Of a DNA stretch of 64,000 nt, positions 44,986 through 54,451 are shown piece after piece. The DNA comes from Halodesulfovibrio spirochaetisodalis (GTDB lineage Bacteria > Desulfobacterota > Desulfovibrionia > Desulfovibrionales > Desulfovibrionaceae). The DNA is taken from the NCBI RefSeq assembly GCF_001672295.1, contig NZ_JXMS01000004.1:95330-159329 (forward strand). The letters are read 5' to 3'. The notes under the pieces are model-generated. The model was not told where the DNA came from, did not search any database, and saw nothing but the letters and a program-made list of their open reading frames with translations. A program made the position numbers and the translations under genes. Every line of letters begins with the position of its first letter. Position 1 is the first letter of the stretch.

Positions 44986-45131
44986 ACACAAAGTTGACAA
45001 AAGCGTTGCAACATCAGTTTTTTTCTAGTAGCTCAGCTTTTGCATTATTTTTAAAGATTAATGCACATTTTTAGTTGCTATTTTATCAATTGAACACTGC
45101 TTAATACCTTTAACCTATTTGGAGAGAGAGG

Positions 45132-46478
45132 ATGATTGGTATTTTCAAACCGGCACCGCACATTGCACGCGTGCCAGATGAGCAGGTAGATGCAGAATAC
45201 AAGAAAAACAAAATGAAAGTTTTTCTTGGTATTTTTATTGGCTACGCAGCCTACTACCTTGTACGAAAAAACTTTGCACTGGCAATTCCTGATATCCTTA
45301 AAGAGTATCCTGAATATTCCAAAGCAATGCTCGGTACTGCAATGACTGGCCTGTCTATTGCGTACGGTGTGTCTAAATTCATCATGGGTTCTATTTCAGA
45401 CAGAAGTAACCCTAAATACTTCCTGCCTTGCGGCCTGCTCCTTTCATGTGCCATTCTCGCCTTTACCGGCTTGAACAAATGGGTCTTTGAAAGCGTAACT
45501 CTGCTGGTTGTACTTATGACTCTGAACGGCTGGGTTCAGGGTATGGGTTGGCCTCCTTGTGGCAAAACCATGGTTCATTGGTACTCCACAAAAGAACGCG
45601 GCATGACAGTTGCTGTCTGGAACGTTGCACACAACATCGGTGGCGCTCTTGTTGCTAACCTTGCGTTTCTCGGTGTTATGATGTTCAACGACTGGGGTGC
45701 AAAATTTTACTTCAACGCAGCCATCGCAGCTGGCCTCGCGTTACTCGTATTCCTTCTCATGCGTGACACACCGCAGTCCTGCGGCCTGCCAAGTGTTGAG
45801 GAATACAGAAACGACTACCCTGAAGGTTACGACGCCAAGAAACATGAGAAGACCTTTACCTTTAAAGAAATCTTCTTTGAAAACATCCTTACAAACAAGT
45901 ACCTCTGGGCAATCGCTATCGCGAACGCATTCTGCTACTTTGTTCGTTACGGTGTAGTTGACTGGATTCCAACATACCTGCAGGAAGTTAAAGGCTACTC
46001 CTTTAAAGAATCTTCCATTGCATGGTCTCTGTTCGAATACGCTGCTATTCCGGGTACCATTGTCTGCGGCTGGATGTCTGACAAAATCTTCAAAGGCAAA
46101 CGTGCGCCAGCAACCATGCTCTTTATGGCACTCACACTCGTCTTTGTTGTTGTATACTGGTTCAACCTTAGCGGCCCTAAATGGATCGACTACGTAGCAC
46201 TTGTTGCTATCGGCTTCCTCGTATACGGCCCTATCATGATCATCGGCCTTCACGCTCTTGATCTCGTACCGAAAAAAGCAGCAGGTACAGCAGCAGGCTT
46301 TACCGGTTTCTTCGGATACGTATTCGGTTCCGCTATTGCCGGTTCCGGTGTTGGCTGGATTGCAGACAACTTTGAATGGCGCGGTGTATTCATCACTATG
46401 GTAGCATGTTGTGTGCTTACCATTCTGTTCAGCGCATTCACCCTTGGCCACAAAGCTGAATCCAACGGCGCAGAGTAA
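45132..46478 (+). CDS. glpT: Glycerol-3-phosphate transporter
   Basis: A 448-residue major-facilitator antiporter (12 membrane segments) exchanging glycerol 3-phosphate for phosphate. It reads as a close GlpT relative: IFKPAPHIARVPDEQVDAEY at the start, GYAAYYLVRKNFALAIPDIL, QGMGWPPCGKTMVHWYS, MRDTPQSCGLPSVEEYRNDY, and KKAAGTAAGFTGFFGYVFGS. The phosphate-binding arginines are in conserved places. No glpK or glpD is nearby. A GGAGAGAGAGG lies before the ATG. Ends at a strong terminator. Confidence 0.96.
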   Translation: MIGIFKPAPHIARVPDEQVDAEYKKNKMKVFLGIFIGYAAYYLVRKNFALAIPDILKEYPEYSKAMLGTAMTGLSIAYGVSKFIMGSISDRSNPKYFLPCGLLLSCAILAFTGLNKWVFESVTLLVVLMTLNGWVQGMGWPPCGKTMVHWYSTKERGMTVAVWNVAHNIGGALVANLAFLGVMMFNDWGAKFYFNAAIAAGLALLVFLLMRDTPQSCGLPSVEEYRNDYPEGYDAKKHEKTFTFKEIFFENILTNKYLWAIAIANAFCYFVRYGVVDWIPTYLQEVKGYSFKESSIAWSLFEYAAIPGTIVCGWMSDKIFKGKRAPATMLFMALTLVFVVVYWFNLSGPKWIDYVALVAIGFLVYGPIMIIGLHALDLVPKKAAGTAAGFTGFFGYVFGSAIAGSGVGWIADNFEWRGVFITMVACCVLTILFSAFTLGHKAESNGAE

Positions 46479-46532
46479 TCTGCAACGTAACAGCGTATTC
46501 TGATCCTTCAACGGTTCAGACACAACATACAT

Positions 46533-46567
46533 AAAAAAACCCGCTTCACATGAAGCGGGTTTTTTCT
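46533..46567. terminator. Bidirectional terminator between glpT and pyrR
   Basis: The stem AAAAAAACCCGCTTCA / TGAAGCGGGTTTTTT has a CA loop. Strong T-runs face both genes. Confidence 0.9.
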
Positions 46568-46598
46568 TTATCTGGATGTAAGAGGCAACGAAAAGCGG

Positions 46599-47138
46599 TT
46601 AGCCTGCATGCTGCAGCTGCACCTCATCCCTGCCATCTATCTCTTCTATTAAAACATCTACTTGCTCATTACGGGCTGTGGCAATCTGCTTACCCACGTA
46701 ATTTGCCTGAATAGGCAACTCCCGATGCCCGCGATCGACCAGAACCATCAGTTCAATGCGGCTAGGTCTGCCGTAATCAAGCACAGCTTCCAGAGCAGCA
46801 CGAATAGTGCGTCCTGTAAAAAGCACATCATCCACCAGCAGCAATGTTTTACCATCTACTCCAGAAGGAATATCTGTCTTATTAATCATCGGCTGCACGT
46901 CCAGAGTAGTCCAGTCATCACGGTACAAGTTAATATCCAGTGATCCGAACTCGATATCTCTTCCGAGACGTTCTTCCAGAACAGCCCGCACTCGAGCAGC
47001 TATATCCACTCCCCTTCTCTGGATTCCGACCAGAACAAGGCTGTCGCATTCACCATGATTCTCTATTACCTGAAATGCAAGGCGATCTACTGTGCGTCGC
47101 ACTTCATCTTCGGTCATAACAGTCTTAACGTTTCCCAT
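46599..47138 (-). CDS. pyrR: PyrR-type bifunctional pyrimidine regulator / uracil phosphoribosyltransferase
   Basis: A 179-residue type I phosphoribosyltransferase with the PRPP motif LLLVDDVLFTGRTIRAAL and the flanking LVGIQRRGVDIAAR and MVLVDRGHRELPIQANYVGK typical of PyrR. In Gram-positives PyrR binds pyr mRNA leaders as an attenuator and has uracil phosphoribosyltransferase activity; the regulatory role in Desulfovibrio is unproven. The ATG follows AAAGGA. No other pyr gene is visible. Confidence 0.93.
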   Translation of the reverse strand: MGNVKTVMTEDEVRRTVDRLAFQVIENHGECDSLVLVGIQRRGVDIAARVRAVLEERLGRDIEFGSLDINLYRDDWTTLDVQPMINKTDIPSGVDGKTLLLVDDVLFTGRTIRAALEAVLDYGRPSRIELMVLVDRGHRELPIQANYVGKQIATARNEQVDVLIEEIDGRDEVQLQHAG

Positions 47139-47605
47139 CTTTGTGTCCTTTGTTCTGCGTTATTCCACAAGGAACGAATGCTGAGTACAGTATCTTTTTT
47201 CTTTCATAAAATAAACTGCATCCGCGTGCCACATGTGACCTATGTCAATGGCTCCCGTTCAGGATTCAGTTATTTATGACCCGACCGATTGACTTTGCCA
47301 TTTCTATACTTATGTATTGTTATCCTTGGCATTTGCCTACTGGAACAGTACTCTTTCTATCATCAGCACATTAGCGGTTACTAAATGCCCCGTCTATGGT
47401 AGTATGAAAAACTGAAAAGGACTCTTTTCAGCGCACTGTAAAACACAGCCTTCAGGGAACACAGGCATGCACAGCAAATTCCCTGAGATGCCCGTAAAGA
47501 GCCTTTTCCGGCGCATCCAAAACCCTGATGCTGCGGTTCCATTTCTATTGACAAAGCCAATAACTGTCTTTACTTGATATGAACAACCTACGTGGAGGAA
47601 ATTCA
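47139..47605. other. Intergenic region pyrR / Sec-HesB, with a structured segment
   Basis: 467 bp between divergent genes. From 47415 to 47507 the sequence can fold into a three-way-junction-like structure: outer stem 47415-47427 with 47496-47507 (12 bp, one bulge), hairpin CTGT-ACAG (47436-47448) and hairpin CAGGGAA-TTCCCTG (47453-47485). Nothing conserved is recognised. A TTGACA at 47548-47553 could be a -35 for the HesB gene, with a poor -10 (TACTTG). Confidence 0.5.
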
Positions 47606-47923
47606 ATGTTTACATTGACTGAAAACGCCCACAAAGAACTTGCGGCGTATTTTGCAGATAAGGAAAAATCTCCTATCCGCATCTATCTGGCTCCGGGCGG
47701 CTGAAGCGGCCCAAGATTGGCATTGGCTCTGGATGAGCCAAACGACGACGACTCCGTATTTGAAGAGAAAGAATTTACTTTCTGCATCAATAAAGACCTC
47801 ATTGAAAAGTCTGGTAAAATTACCATCGACCTTTCTTACATGGGCTTTGTTGTAGAGTCCGAGAACCCTCTTGGCGGCGGCAGCTCATGTGGCGGTTGCT
47901 CCAGCGCAGGTTCTTGCGGCTAG
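47606..47923 (+). CDS. Selenocysteine-containing HesB/IscA-family protein
   Basis: A 105-residue A-type iron-sulfur carrier homologue, read through an in-frame TGA at codon 33 (47702-47704) as selenocysteine. The flanks LAPGG-U-SGPRLALALDEP align exactly with LAPGG-C-SGPHLGLAMDEP of the next gene, so Sec replaces the first cluster-ligand cysteine. The C-terminus has SSCGGCSSAGSCG, the other ligand region. A hairpin fitting a bacterial SECIS lies 18 nt after the TGA. HesB-like selenoproteins are an established prokaryotic family. GGAGG precedes the ATG. An ordinary annotation would stop at codon 32 or start late. Confidence 0.9.
47702..47741 (+). promoter_or_regulatory. UGA codon and bacterial SECIS element
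   Basis: After TGA (47702-47704) and an 18-nt gap, TTGGCTC-TGGAT-GAGCCAA (47723-47741) forms a perfect 7-bp stem with a 5-nt loop containing two G near its start. Distance and G-bearing loop fit the bacterial SECIS pattern bound by SelB. Confidence 0.82.
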
Positions 47924-47939
47924 ACCAGCTTAGCTTACT

Positions 47940-47972
47940 AAAGGCGGTTTCTTATGAAGCCGCCTTTTTTAT
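47940..47972 (+). terminator. Terminator after the Sec-HesB gene
   Basis: The stem AAAGGCGGTTTC/GAAGCCGCCTTT with a TTAT loop and one wobble is followed by six T. Confidence 0.87.
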
Positions 47973-48105
47973 TGTCTCTGGTATATAAAAAACCGATAGG
48001 TCTGCGTTCCATGCCCGTGCGTGAATCAATACCGGCAACAGCTGTTTGACTTTTTATTAATAGCGCACATAGTGGTTACCTATACCATAACTGGAGGAAC
48101 ACACT

Positions 48106-48417
48106 ATGTTCACTGTGACTAACGCAGCTCGTAACGCACTTGACCAGCACTTCGAAGATAAAGAACTTGGATCTATCCGTATATACCTTGCACCGGGCGG
48201 ATGCAGCGGCCCTCACCTCGGCCTCGCCATGGACGAACCGACAGATGACGATACTGTCCTGAATGCAGAACCGTATTCTTTTTGTATCAACAAGGAACTG
48301 CTCGACAAAACAGGCGACCTTACTGTAGACATCCGCTACGAAGGCTTTGTTATTGAAACAACAAACCCGCTTGGTGGTGGAGGCTGCTCCGGATGCGGAG
48401 GCGGTTGCCACGGATAA
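48106..48417 (+). CDS. HesB/IscA-family protein, cysteine paralogue
   Basis: A 103-residue paralogue of the gene 180 nt upstream, with an ordinary cysteine (GGCSG) where the first has Sec. The two share the same start pattern (MFT-T--A----L) and the middle CIN-(K/E)-L. It ends in GGGGCSGCGGGCHG, more cysteines than the CGCG of IscA. Likely role: iron-sulfur binding or transfer; not proven. GGAGG precedes the ATG. It has its own leader and terminator. Confidence 0.92.
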   Translation: MFTVTNAARNALDQHFEDKELGSIRIYLAPGGCSGPHLGLAMDEPTDDDTVLNAEPYSFCINKELLDKTGDLTVDIRYEGFVIETTNPLGGGGCSGCGGGCHG

Positions 48418-48430
48418 CTACCAATAAATC

Positions 48431-48464
48431 AAAAAAGCGGCTTCATGTTGAGGCCGCTTTTTTT
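48431..48464 (+). terminator. Terminator after the Cys-HesB gene
   Basis: The stem AAAAAGCGGCTTC/GAGGCCGCTTTTT has one wobble and is followed by T's. It overlaps the leader of the next small gene. Confidence 0.85.
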
Positions 48465-48483
48465 ATGCTCAGGAGATACTGCC

Positions 48484-48699
48484 GTGACGTTTAAAGAATC
48501 TGTCATGTACGGAATTAAAATTGCGCACAAAGAGAAAAAAGAATTTGTAGTGGGCAAAGAAGACGGACGCTGGGAAGTGCGCGAACTTGCAGACCCTAAA
48601 TCCGACCAGATGTCTCCAAGCATTATTGTCACCGGTAAAGGCATCAAGTATCCGGATGACGAATATCTTTACGCCCAGTTGATTGAGGAAGGGGCGTAA
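48484..48699 (+). CDS. Small protein of unknown function
   Basis: 71 residues starting at GTG 48484 (AGGAG with an 8-nt spacer), MTFKESVMYGIKIAHKEKKE onward, with a strand-rich middle (FVVGKEDGRWEVRELADP) and C-terminal DDEYLYAQLIEEGA. Composition is that of a real, soluble, acidic-basic mixed protein. I do not recognise a family. It directly follows the HesB pair but has the terminator in between, so co-expression is uncertain. Confidence 0.68.
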   Translation: MTFKESVMYGIKIAHKEKKEFVVGKEDGRWEVRELADPKSDQMSPSIIVTGKGIKYPDDEYLYAQLIEEGA

Positions 48700-48736
48700 T
48701 CTGTCAGCACATATCCCGCTGACAACGTGCCATTCT

Positions 48737-49399
48737 TCATCGTGGTGCTTTCAAAAGTTCCATCCACTCCGCACTGCTGCAGACACCGCATTCTATCTTT
48801 TTTAAATCTGCTTCGCCGGAAGAATGAATACCCGCAATAGCATCACGAAGGGCGACAACACGATAATCATACGCTGCCGCTTCATAAATTGTGGTGCGGA
48901 CACAATTGGCAAACCATGTGCCGGTAGTCACGACCGTTGTCACTCCCATAGCACGCAGCATTATATCCAGCTGCGTACGGAAAAAACATCCCCAGCGCGG
49001 TTTATAGAGAATCTGTTCCGTATCAGAAATCCGTTGCGGCTCTCCGGTACGCAGCAATTCACCATCAGCAACCACGCCTTCAGGAATAATTGCAGAAACC
49101 GGCTGCATCCCTTTCGTTCCTGAAATCACCAGATCAAGACCGCTCTGTACTGCCTCCCGTCTGCACACATCAACATTTTGCGCTGCCTCCTCACGGGAAT
49201 AGATTCGAACCACATGGATAATTGGCAGCCGAAGTTCTCTGTAGCATTGGGCTATCGTTGCCGTAACTGCTGCGGCTTTTGCGGCTCCTTCCCCTTCTGC
49301 CGGAGCACCGGGCAGCACAAAGTCGTTTTGCAGATCAATAGTTATCAACGCACTGTTTTGTGGTTCTGGACGGGTAAATTGGGAAAAATGGTCAAACAT
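48737..49399 (-). CDS. Isochorismatase-like cysteine hydrolase
   Basis: A 220-residue alpha/beta hydrolase of the isochorismatase/nicotinamidase superfamily. The catalytic triad is visible: Asp in LITIDLQNDF, Lys in YKPRWGCFF and Cys in GTWFANCVRTT. The cis-peptide segment before the Cys reads TGTWFAN. The substrate is unknown; members cleave isochorismate, nicotinamide, N-carbamoylsarcosine and others. The ATG at 49399 follows AAGGA; longer frames are unsupported. Convergent with the small gene upstream. Confidence 0.9.
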   Translation of the reverse strand: MFDHFSQFTRPEPQNSALITIDLQNDFVLPGAPAEGEGAAKAAAVTATIAQCYRELRLPIIHVVRIYSREEAAQNVDVCRREAVQSGLDLVISGTKGMQPVSAIIPEGVVADGELLRTGEPQRISDTEQILYKPRWGCFFRTQLDIMLRAMGVTTVVTTGTWFANCVRTTIYEAAAYDYRVVALRDAIAGIHSSGEADLKKIECGVCSSAEWMELLKAPR

Positions 49400-49450
49400 A
49401 GAACGTTCCTTTTTTATGGATGGAACGTAATCATTCCAGAAAATTAGACA

Positions 49451-49483
49451 AAAAAAAAGCCGCACAATGTGCGGCTTTTTTTA
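49451..49483. terminator. Terminator between ilvC and the isochorismatase-like gene
   Basis: AAAAAAAAGCCGCAC-AA-TGTGCGGCTTTTTTT, perfect GC core with T-runs both ways. It ends ilvC transcripts on the opposite side from the isochorismatase start. Confidence 0.88.
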
Positions 49484-49495
49484 TTGTAATACTGC

Positions 49496-50521
<1,026 letters not shown>

Positions 50522-50539
50522 TTAGGTTATCGATAGTAT

Positions 50540-50576
50540 AAAAAACCCCCGCCTGAGGGTAATCACAAGCGGGGGC
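50540..50576 (-). terminator. Terminator between ilvN and ilvC
   Basis: The minus strand pairs CCCCCGC with GCGGGGG around a 16-nt loop, then TTTTTT. It may let ilvC be expressed separately from ilvBN. Confidence 0.7.
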
Positions 50577-50594
50577 ATGCCAAGCAAATGATTC

Positions 50595-51083
50595 TTATTT
50601 CTCAGGTTGCATGGAACGTCGCAGTGCGACAGTACCAGTGCGTGCAATTTCTTTAATGCCAAAACGGTCTAGTAGTGCAATAACTGCTTCTACTTTACCA
50701 TGATCGCCGATGACTTCCAGTGTTAGTTCATCTAGGCTCACATCAACGACTTTGCATCTAAAAATATCTACAATACGTAGAATTTCTGCGCGGTTAGACT
50801 CGGTTGCATTAACCTTAATCAACGCCATTTCGCGCTCTACAGTTGTGCTGTGCTGCATATCAGTCACTTTAATGACTGTTACAAGCTTGCGCAGCTGCTT
50901 AACAATCTGCTCAATAATCTGCTGATCGCCACGGGTAACGATGGTCATCAAAGAGACGCCCTCTTCAAGAACCGGTGCTACATTCAGAGAATCGAGGTTG
51001 AAGCCGCGTCCGCTGAACAAACCGGAAATACGGGATAAAACGCCCGGTTCGTTTTCTACAAGTACGGATAACACGTGTCTCAT
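50595..51083 (-). CDS. ilvN: Acetolactate synthase small (regulatory) subunit
   Basis: A 162-residue subunit with an N-terminal ACT domain (HVLSVLVENEPGVLSRISGLFSGRGFN in part) and the ALS_ss C-terminal domain (RAEILRIVDIFRCKVVDVS). It activates the large subunit and confers branched-chain amino-acid feedback. It is 9 nt after ilvB. The ATG follows GGGGAAAG. Confidence 0.95.
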   Translation of the reverse strand: MRHVLSVLVENEPGVLSRISGLFSGRGFNLDSLNVAPVLEEGVSLMTIVTRGDQQIIEQIVKQLRKLVTVIKVTDMQHSTTVEREMALIKVNATESNRAEILRIVDIFRCKVVDVSLDELTLEVIGDHGKVEAVIALLDRFGIKEIARTGTVALRRSMQPEK

Positions 51084-51092
51084 ATCTTTCCC

Positions 51093-52784
51093 CTACACCA
51101 GCAACATTTCTTCAAGAGAGGCTCCCGCAGGAACCATCGGATACACATTCTCTTCTGTTTCAACGCGAACATCCACAATACATGGAAGCGGAGAAGCAAA
51201 AGCAGCCTTCAATGTTTCTTTCAGCTTGGAAGGTTCAGTAACTCTGTACCCTTCCGCACCGTATGCTTCAGCAAGTTTCACAAAATCCGGCTGTGCATCC
51301 ATACATGTTGAGCAGTAATTCCTGTCGTAGAACAGTTCCTGCCACTGGCGAACCATTCCGAGGAAGCAGTTGTTCAACACAACAATCTTAACCGGCAGCT
51401 TGTGACTTACAGCTGTCATAAGTTCCTGACTGTTCATCTGAATTGAACCGTCACCGGCAACATCAATCACCAGCTTGTCAGGAAATGCCATCTGTGCACC
51501 GATAGCTGCGGGGAAACCGTAGCCCATTGTGCCAAGACCGCCGGATGTCAGTAACGTACGCGGCTGACGGAACTTGTAGAACTGTGCAGTCCACATCTGG
51601 TTTTGCCCTACCTCAGTACTGATAATGGCATCACCTTTTGTCAGCTCAAAAATTGTTTCAACAACGTGCTGCGGTTTCAAAGATTCTTCTTTGTGGTAGC
51701 GCACAGGGTGCGTAACCGACCACTCTTTAATCTGCTCGTTCCACTCATCATACTGACCAGCCCAGTCAACATCGGCAAATTCAGTCTGCTGCACAGTAAC
51801 CAGTCCCTGCAATGCAAGCTTACAGTCGCCTACAATCGGAACTTCAACTTCAACATTCTTACGGATTGAAGTCGGATCAATATCAATATGAATGATCTTG
51901 GCTCCGGCTGCAAAAGACGAAAGTTTACCGGTCACGCGATCATCAAAGCGTGCTCCAACTGCCAGAATAACATCGGCATTGCTCACTGCTTTGTTTGCAG
52001 CATAGGTTCCGTGCATGCCAAGCATACCAAGCCATAACGGGTCATCCCCGGGGAATGCACCCAAGCCCATCAAGGAACCTGTTACCGGAATCTGCATGGA
52101 ACGGGCAAGCATTCCCAGATCTTCCGCTGAGTTTGAAGAAATAACACCGCCGCCTGCAAAAATTAACGGGCGCTTTGCTTCACTTAACAGTTCAATAGCG
52201 CGTCGTACCTGATTGTTATTCGGCTTATACGTCGGGTTATAACTGCGCATCTTAATACGTTCCGGATACTGGAACGCATACATCTGGTTCTGAACATCCT
52301 TTGGAATATCCACAAGCACCGGCCCCGGTCTGCCGGAACGAGCCACGTGGAATGCTTCCTTGATAGTCGCTGCAAGTTGACTCACGTCTTGCACCAAGTA
52401 GTTATGCTTGGTGCAAGGACGTGTTATACCTACAATATCAACTTCTTGGAACGCATCGTTTCCAATAAGAGGAGTTGGAACCTGACCTGTTAGAACAACT
52501 AGCGGAATAGAGTCTGAATATGCGGTGGCAATACCGGTAACGGTATTTGTTGCACCCGGCCCCGAAGTAACAAGACAGACACCGACTTTGCCGCTGGCTC
52601 TTGCATACCCGTCTGCTGCGTGAACTGCACCTTGTTCGTGGCGTACCAAAACGTGTTTTAAATCGTTGTGGTTAGACAATTCATGATAGATATCAAGAAC
52701 CGCTCCGCCCGGATACCCGAAGAGAACATCAACGTTCTCTTTCTTTAAACTCTCTAACAGGATTCTGGCTCCAGAATACTCCAT
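51093..52784 (-). CDS. ilvB: Acetolactate synthase large (catalytic) subunit
   Basis: A 563-residue ThDP- and FAD-dependent enzyme condensing two pyruvates, or pyruvate and 2-oxobutyrate. The catalytic Glu is in [19 protein letters not shown]; the FAD/ThDP middle has [11 protein letters not shown]; the ThDP motif is [16 protein letters not shown]. With cimA and ilvC it supplies isoleucine from pyruvate. Its ATG directly follows the DUF465 gene stop (TAAATG) with GGAG 6 nt upstream. Confidence 0.97.
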   Translation of the reverse strand: MEYSGARILLESLKKENVDVLFGYPGGAVLDIYHELSNHNDLKHVLVRHEQGAVHAADGYARASGKVGVCLVTSGPGATNTVTGIATAYSDSIPLVVLTGQVPTPLIGNDAFQEVDIVGITRPCTKHNYLVQDVSQLAATIKEAFHVARSGRPGPVLVDIPKDVQNQMYAFQYPERIKMRSYNPTYKPNNNQVRRAIELLSEAKRPLIFAGGGVISSNSAEDLGMLARSMQIPVTGSLMGLGAFPGDDPLWLGMLGMHGTYAANKAVSNADVILAVGARFDDRVTGKLSSFAAGAKIIHIDIDPTSIRKNVEVEVPIVGDCKLALQGLVTVQQTEFADVDWAGQYDEWNEQIKEWSVTHPVRYHKEESLKPQHVVETIFELTKGDAIISTEVGQNQMWTAQFYKFRQPRTLLTSGGLGTMGYGFPAAIGAQMAFPDKLVIDVAGDGSIQMNSQELMTAVSHKLPVKIVVLNNCFLGMVRQWQELFYDRNYCSTCMDAQPDFVKLAEAYGAEGYRVTEPSKLKETLKAAFASPLPCIVDVRVETEENVYPMVPAGASLEEMLLV

Positions 52785-53015
52785 TTACATCTCCAATTCC
52801 CTGTACCGATCAAGCATTATTTGTATTTTGGTTTTACCGTCTAACTTTTGCTTCTTAATTTCCCGCAGGGAAAGTTCCTCCTGGGGGGTTAAGAATTGCT
52901 TGCTCTCAAGTTTATCTACCTGCTTTTCAAATAAGATGTGCTCATCCCAAAGCGCCTTGAGGTTCTCATCATGGGGCAAGTGTTTCTCGAGTAATTCAAC
53001 GTCACGTACTTCCAT
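52785..53015 (-). CDS. DUF465/YdcH-like small protein
   Basis: A 76-residue charged, coiled helical protein matching DUF465: HILFEKQVDKLESKQFLTPQEE then LREIKKQKLDGKTKIQIML (in short pieces). Members are common small proteins of unknown role. AAGGAG lies 8 nt before the ATG. It is next to ilvB with no gap, so it is certainly on the ilvBN transcript. Confidence 0.85.
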   Translation of the reverse strand: MEVRDVELLEKHLPHDENLKALWDEHILFEKQVDKLESKQFLTPQEELSLREIKKQKLDGKTKIQIMLDRYRELEM

Positions 53016-53038
53016 GATTTCTTCTCCTTTTTTGGAGG

Positions 53039-53146
53039 TTATCGGCGATCTTCTCGGTTAAAGACCACCCATAGGGAATCGAAGCCGTTACATTCACGAG
53101 TAACGGGATCGTATATAGCAAGAGTGTAAGACACTCTTTTCATCAT
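53039..53146 (-). CDS. Possible 35-residue protein coupled to the ORF upstream
   Basis: A frame from ATG 53146 (or the second ATG at 53143) to TAA at 53039: KRVSYTLAIYDPVTRE, then the rest with no low-complexity. Its start overlaps the stop of the 50-residue ORF (ATGA junction) and a GGAG is just upstream. It is followed 23 nt later by DUF465. The composition is protein-like; conservation is untested. Confidence 0.45.
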   Translation of the reverse strand: MMKRVSYTLAIYDPVTRECNGFDSLWVVFNREDRR

Positions 53147-53295
53147 TCTCCAAGCGTTACTTTTGAGCTTTTTATGTGCTTAATCAGTTTTAAGGTTAAT
53201 CTTTCTCTACTTTTCCAACTCTCCTGCTGCGAATATTCTTCAGTCTGTTTTCCTGCCGCTTCAACGGTAGCAAGCGTCTCCTCAGTGTTCACCAT
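53143..53295 (-). CDS. Possible 50-residue hydrophilic protein
   Basis: A frame from ATG 53295 to TGA (53145-53143), starting MVNTEETLATVEAAGKQTEE and ending in a basic stretch (LIKHIKSSKVTLGE). A GGCAGGG lies before the ATG. It overlaps the next small frame in the coupled ATGA form. It lies between yggT and DUF465 on their strand. Too short for routine ORF calling; unknown family. Confidence 0.42.
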   Translation of the reverse strand: MVNTEETLATVEAAGKQTEEYSQQESWKSRERLTLKLIKHIKSSKVTLGE

Positions 53296-53338
53296 GCCCT
53301 GCCAGGTGCATGGTTAGCTCTGACAGAGACTGCCAGTG

Positions 53339-53644
53339 CTAGTGAATAGCTCCGGCGAGTTGGTACAAGGAACGGATAACAAAAATCTGTGCAAATTGAA
53401 TTGCAAGCAGCAACACAACGGGAGATAGATCCAGCCCGTTGAAATACGTAAACGGCAACCACTTACGAATGCGGTAAAATGCCGGTTCTGTAAGATTTCT
53501 TAGTATGCGTACAATTGGGTTATACGGATCAGGATTGACCCATGAAAGAAGTGCAGAAATAATAACTACCCAAAAATATATGCTTAAGATTGCGTCGAGT
53601 ACCTGTGCAATCCCTACTACAAAATTCATCGCAAAAATCTCCAT
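53339..53644 (-). CDS. YggT family membrane protein
   Basis: 101 residues with two membrane segments (VLDAILSIYFWVVIISALLSW and VVLLLAIQFAQIFVI). The conserved SWVNPDPYNPIVRILRNLTEP between them is the YggT hallmark. The family is linked to osmotic shock tolerance and often lies near cell-division genes; none are visible. GGAGG precedes the ATG. Confidence 0.92.
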   Translation of the reverse strand: MEIFAMNFVVGIAQVLDAILSIYFWVVIISALLSWVNPDPYNPIVRILRNLTEPAFYRIRKWLPFTYFNGLDLSPVVLLLAIQFAQIFVIRSLYQLAGAIH

Positions 53645-53779
53645 TAAGCCTCCGGGTTACTCTCCCACGATTACCTACCGTCGGGAGCTCCACTAAGTTC
53701 TACTTAATCATCATGATGGATTACTTATCAAGTAAAAAATTACGAAATTGGCAATTTTTTTTATTTTTTTGTAAAGAGT

Positions 53780-54451
53780 CTATAATCCAGACTGCTTAAT
53801 CCACTCGATAAGTGTTTGCTTAACCTGAGCAAAATCATCAATATGAACACCGCGCAGCGTTGCGCTCTTATAAGCCCAAAAAGGAATGCCTGCCCGCTTG
53901 GCTGCTTCTTCGTCAACAATGCTGTCGCCGATAAAGACAACCCTCTCCGCAGGTTCATCCCATGCCTTCATAATTTCAAGTGCCCCTTCAGGGTGCGGCT
54001 TGCACTCAACTTTTGCAGCAGTCATAACAGGATGGAAAAAATCATCCATGTCATGCTGTTCAAGAACCATTTCCATAGTGTCAGAACGGTTCGTGAATAC
54101 CGCCAGCTTCATGCCAAGCCCCACAGCCGCTTCAAGTAACTCATACAACCCTTTTTCAGGAGTCATGAGCGGGAGCACAGTTTTTATATAGTTAACTTTT
54201 TTCTGCGCCGCAGGAATAAGGTAATGTTTCTCCTTCGGCACAATGGCTTCATAAAACCCCGTTACAGAGGAGTAATGCGCCACGTCTTCCTGCTCTTTTG
54301 TCAGGGGAGGCATTCCCAAAACTTCGAGCACCTGATTATAATATCCTATATTACAGGCACGTGTGTCAAACATCACCCCGTCACAATCGAATATAAGACC
54401 GCCAAGTCCGTTGGGGAACATGTCGTCCAGTAATTCAGGCGTAAACTTCAT
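53780..54451 (-). CDS. HAD-family phosphatase
   Basis: A 223-residue HAD hydrolase with motif I FDCDGVMFDT, motif II in LAVFTNRSDT, motif III Lys near KVECKPHPEG and motif IV GDSIVDEEAAKRAG. The small C1 cap and pattern place it with phosphoglycolate phosphatase/beta-phosphoglucomutase-like enzymes; the substrate is unknown. The ATG at 54451 is the first in frame; its ribosome site is weak. Confidence 0.9.
   Translation of the reverse strand: MKFTPELLDDMFPNGLGGLIFDCDGVMFDTRACNIGYYNQVLEVLGMPPLTKEQEDVAHYSSVTGFYEAIVPKEKHYLIPAAQKKVNYIKTVLPLMTPEKGLYELLEAAVGLGMKLAVFTNRSDTMEMVLEQHDMDDFFHPVMTAAKVECKPHPEGALEIMKAWDEPAERVVFIGDSIVDEEAAKRAGIPFWAYKSATLRGVHIDDFAQVKQTLIEWIKQSGL

Larger units (their letters stand above)
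44496..45131. other. Long AT-rich intergenic region upstream of glpT
   Basis: 636 bp without a credible gene. It contains a GC-rich hairpin (about 44513-44546) just after the decarboxylase gene, which may end its transcript although no T-run follows, the perfect inverted repeat 44841-44885, a possible glpT promoter, and a long AT-rich leader before the glpT ribosome site. Confidence 0.55.

Noticed and set aside
45741..46532. A 263-codon minus-strand frame opposite glpT
   Set aside because: Antisense shadow: glpT on the other strand is a full-length match to a known transporter.
47606..47704. Reading the first HesB gene as a pseudogene with a premature stop
   Set aside because: The frame continues intact for 72 codons beyond the TGA, aligns without gaps to the Cys paralogue and has a SECIS-like hairpin.
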